A stretch of 14,906 bases of DNA from Bog-756 sp038210245. Lineage in GTDB: Bacteria; Actinomycetota; Acidimicrobiia; Acidimicrobiales; RAAP-2. Shown in pieces: positions 14,020-14,906 of this stretch. The stretch lies in the NCBI GenBank assembly GCA_038210245.1, contig JBBQWW010000083.1, forward strand, positions 1 to 14,906, given 5' to 3'. Numbering within the stretch: the stretch's first letter is position 1; every line of letters starts with the position of its first letter. Below the pieces are notes generated by a model that saw only the letters and a list, made by a program, of their open reading frames with translations, did no database searches and was not told where the DNA came from. The translations under genes were made by a program, and so were the position numbers.

Positions 14020-14906
14020 TCAGCTCACGGAGAGGCGGTCGAGATGCAGGTCATGCAGCCAATTGGAGATGTGGGAGGAGACGACGTCGACGCGGCCGGT
14101 GAGCAGCAGGATCCCGAACACCACCAGGATGCACCCGCCCACCAGGTCGACCCAGCGCAGCCGACCCCGCACCTTGGCCACCATGTCGGTCATCCGACCG
14201 AAGGCCAGGCCCGAGAGGAGGAACGGGACCCCGAGACCCAGCGAGTAGGCCAACAGGAGGGCGATCCCTCCGGCAGCCGAGCCGCCCGTCCCCGCGGCCA
14301 GGGCCAGCACGCTGGCCAGGACGGGCCCGATGCACGGGGTCCAGGCGAAGGCGAAGGCCATGCCCATGATGGGTGGCGCCCACACCCCCAGCACCGACGG
14401 CCGCACGGCGAAGCGCTTCTCCCCGGACAGGGCCATGGGCAGGGGTAGGCCGGCAGCCATGGCCACGAGCACCGCGCCGAACACCACGATCAGGATGCCC
14501 GACACCGTCTCGAGGGAACGCTGATGGGTGAGGAACAGCCGGCCCAACGCCGACGCCGACGCCCCGAGGATGGTGAAGACGACGGTGAACCCGGCGATGA
14601 AGGCCAGGATCCCCCGCAGGAGGCGACCACGCTCCCGACGCAGATCGGCCGGGGCGATCCCTCTCCCCAGAGGGGCCGGGCCCGCCGACGCCGCACCCAC
14701 CTCAGCGTCGGACGGTGCCTCTGAGACGACCGGCGGCCCGACGCTGACCGCCACCCCTGAGACCGACGACCCTCCGACCGCCGCCGGCACCGGAGCGTCC
14801 ACCGACCTCGGTGCGTCCTGCAGCGCGCTCAACTCGGCAGCCGACAGGCCCGAGACCATGGACAGGTACGCCGGCACCAGGGGCAGCACGCACGGGGAGA
14901 GGAAGG
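14020..14906 (-). CDS. ccdA: CcdA-type membrane thiol electron transporter, 5' end missing
   Basis: The visible 294 residues begin inside helix 1 with F-L-S-P-C-V-L-P-L-V-P; the start codon lies beyond the right edge. CcdA proteins move electrons from cytoplasmic thioredoxin across the membrane using a cysteine in helix 1 (here L-S-P-C-V) and one in F-A-W-T-P-C-I-G-P, both present. About six helices are visible. CcmG encoded downstream would be the electron acceptor. The loop after helix 1 is enlarged: about 70 residues of Ala/Pro/Val/Ser-rich sequence separate S-G-L-S-A-A-E-L from the next helix. The gap to ccmA is 141 bases, so ccmA may be read through from here or have its own promoter. 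Confidence 0.88.
   Translation of the reverse strand, partial: FLSPCVLPLVPAYLSMVSGLSAAELSALQDAPRSVDAPVPAAVGGSSVSGVAVSVGPPVVSEAPSDAEVGAASAGPAPLGRGIAPADLRRERGRLLRGILAFIAGFTVVFTILGASASALGRLFLTHQRSLETVSGILIVVFGAVLVAMAAGLPLPMALSGEKRFAVRPSVLGVWAPPIMGMAFAFAWTPCIGPVLASVLALAAGTGGSAAGGIALLLAYSLGLGVPFLLSGLAFGRMTDMVAKVRGRLRWVDLVGGCILVVFGILLLTGRVDVVSSHISNWLHDLHLDRLSVS

Noticed and set aside
1..14906. Mobile elements, CRISPR arrays, tRNA or rRNA genes
   Set aside because: I saw no transposase, regularly spaced repeats, att-like duplications or recognisable RNA gene sequence.

Overview
The window is very GC-rich DNA with dense GTG/ATG-started genes and no RNA gene, mobile element or CRISPR array that I can see. 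Three features suggest a high-GC actinobacterium: an OB-fold domain of the kind found beside actinobacterial potassium transporters, a four-cysteine SufR-like regulator, and -10 boxes placed so that mRNAs would start at or next to the start codon. A complete System I (Ccm) cytochrome c maturation operon is unlike Streptomyces or Mycobacterium, which use System II. Acidimicrobiia or a relative is my best guess, by inference only.

Left part (1-2111) is a small iron-sulfur locus. The start of an Mrp/ApbC-type Fe-S carrier runs off the left edge on the minus strand. Divergent from it is an operon of a SufR-like Fe-S-sensing repressor and a cysteine desulfurase. Two oppositely oriented -10 boxes overlap between them. 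No scaffold gene (sufBCD, iscU) is visible.

Middle part (2191-6538), plus strand, holds a stand-alone zinc-free quinone oxidoreductase-like MDR enzyme, then a two-gene unit. The first gene is a KimA/YdaO-like APC permease fused to a cytoplasmic alpha/beta domain and a C-terminal OB-fold. The second overlaps it by 11 bases and is a KdpD-like four-helix membrane protein (DUF4118) with a GAF-like domain and no histidine kinase. Both parts point to potassium homeostasis.

Right part (6659-14906), minus strand, is a compact cytochrome c maturation operon read right to left: ccdA (cut by the right edge), then ccmA, ccmB, ccmC, ccmD, ccmE, ccmF, ccmG and a ccmH-ccmI fusion. CcmAB drive release of holo-CcmE, CcmC and CcmD load haem on CcmE, CcmF with CcmH/I ligates haem to apocytochrome, and CcdA with CcmG supply reductant. 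From ccmA onward nearly every junction is an overlap (GTGA, TGATG or 11 bases). The one apparent exception is the 72-base ccmE-ccmF gap, which is exactly bridged by two minicistrons of 11 and 15 codons linked by ATGA, ATGA and GTGA overlaps. CcmF is also the only internal gene of this run without a visible Shine-Dalgarno sequence. This is the most unusual structure in the window. The operon converges on the potassium unit at 6539-6658, where two GC-rich hairpins lie.
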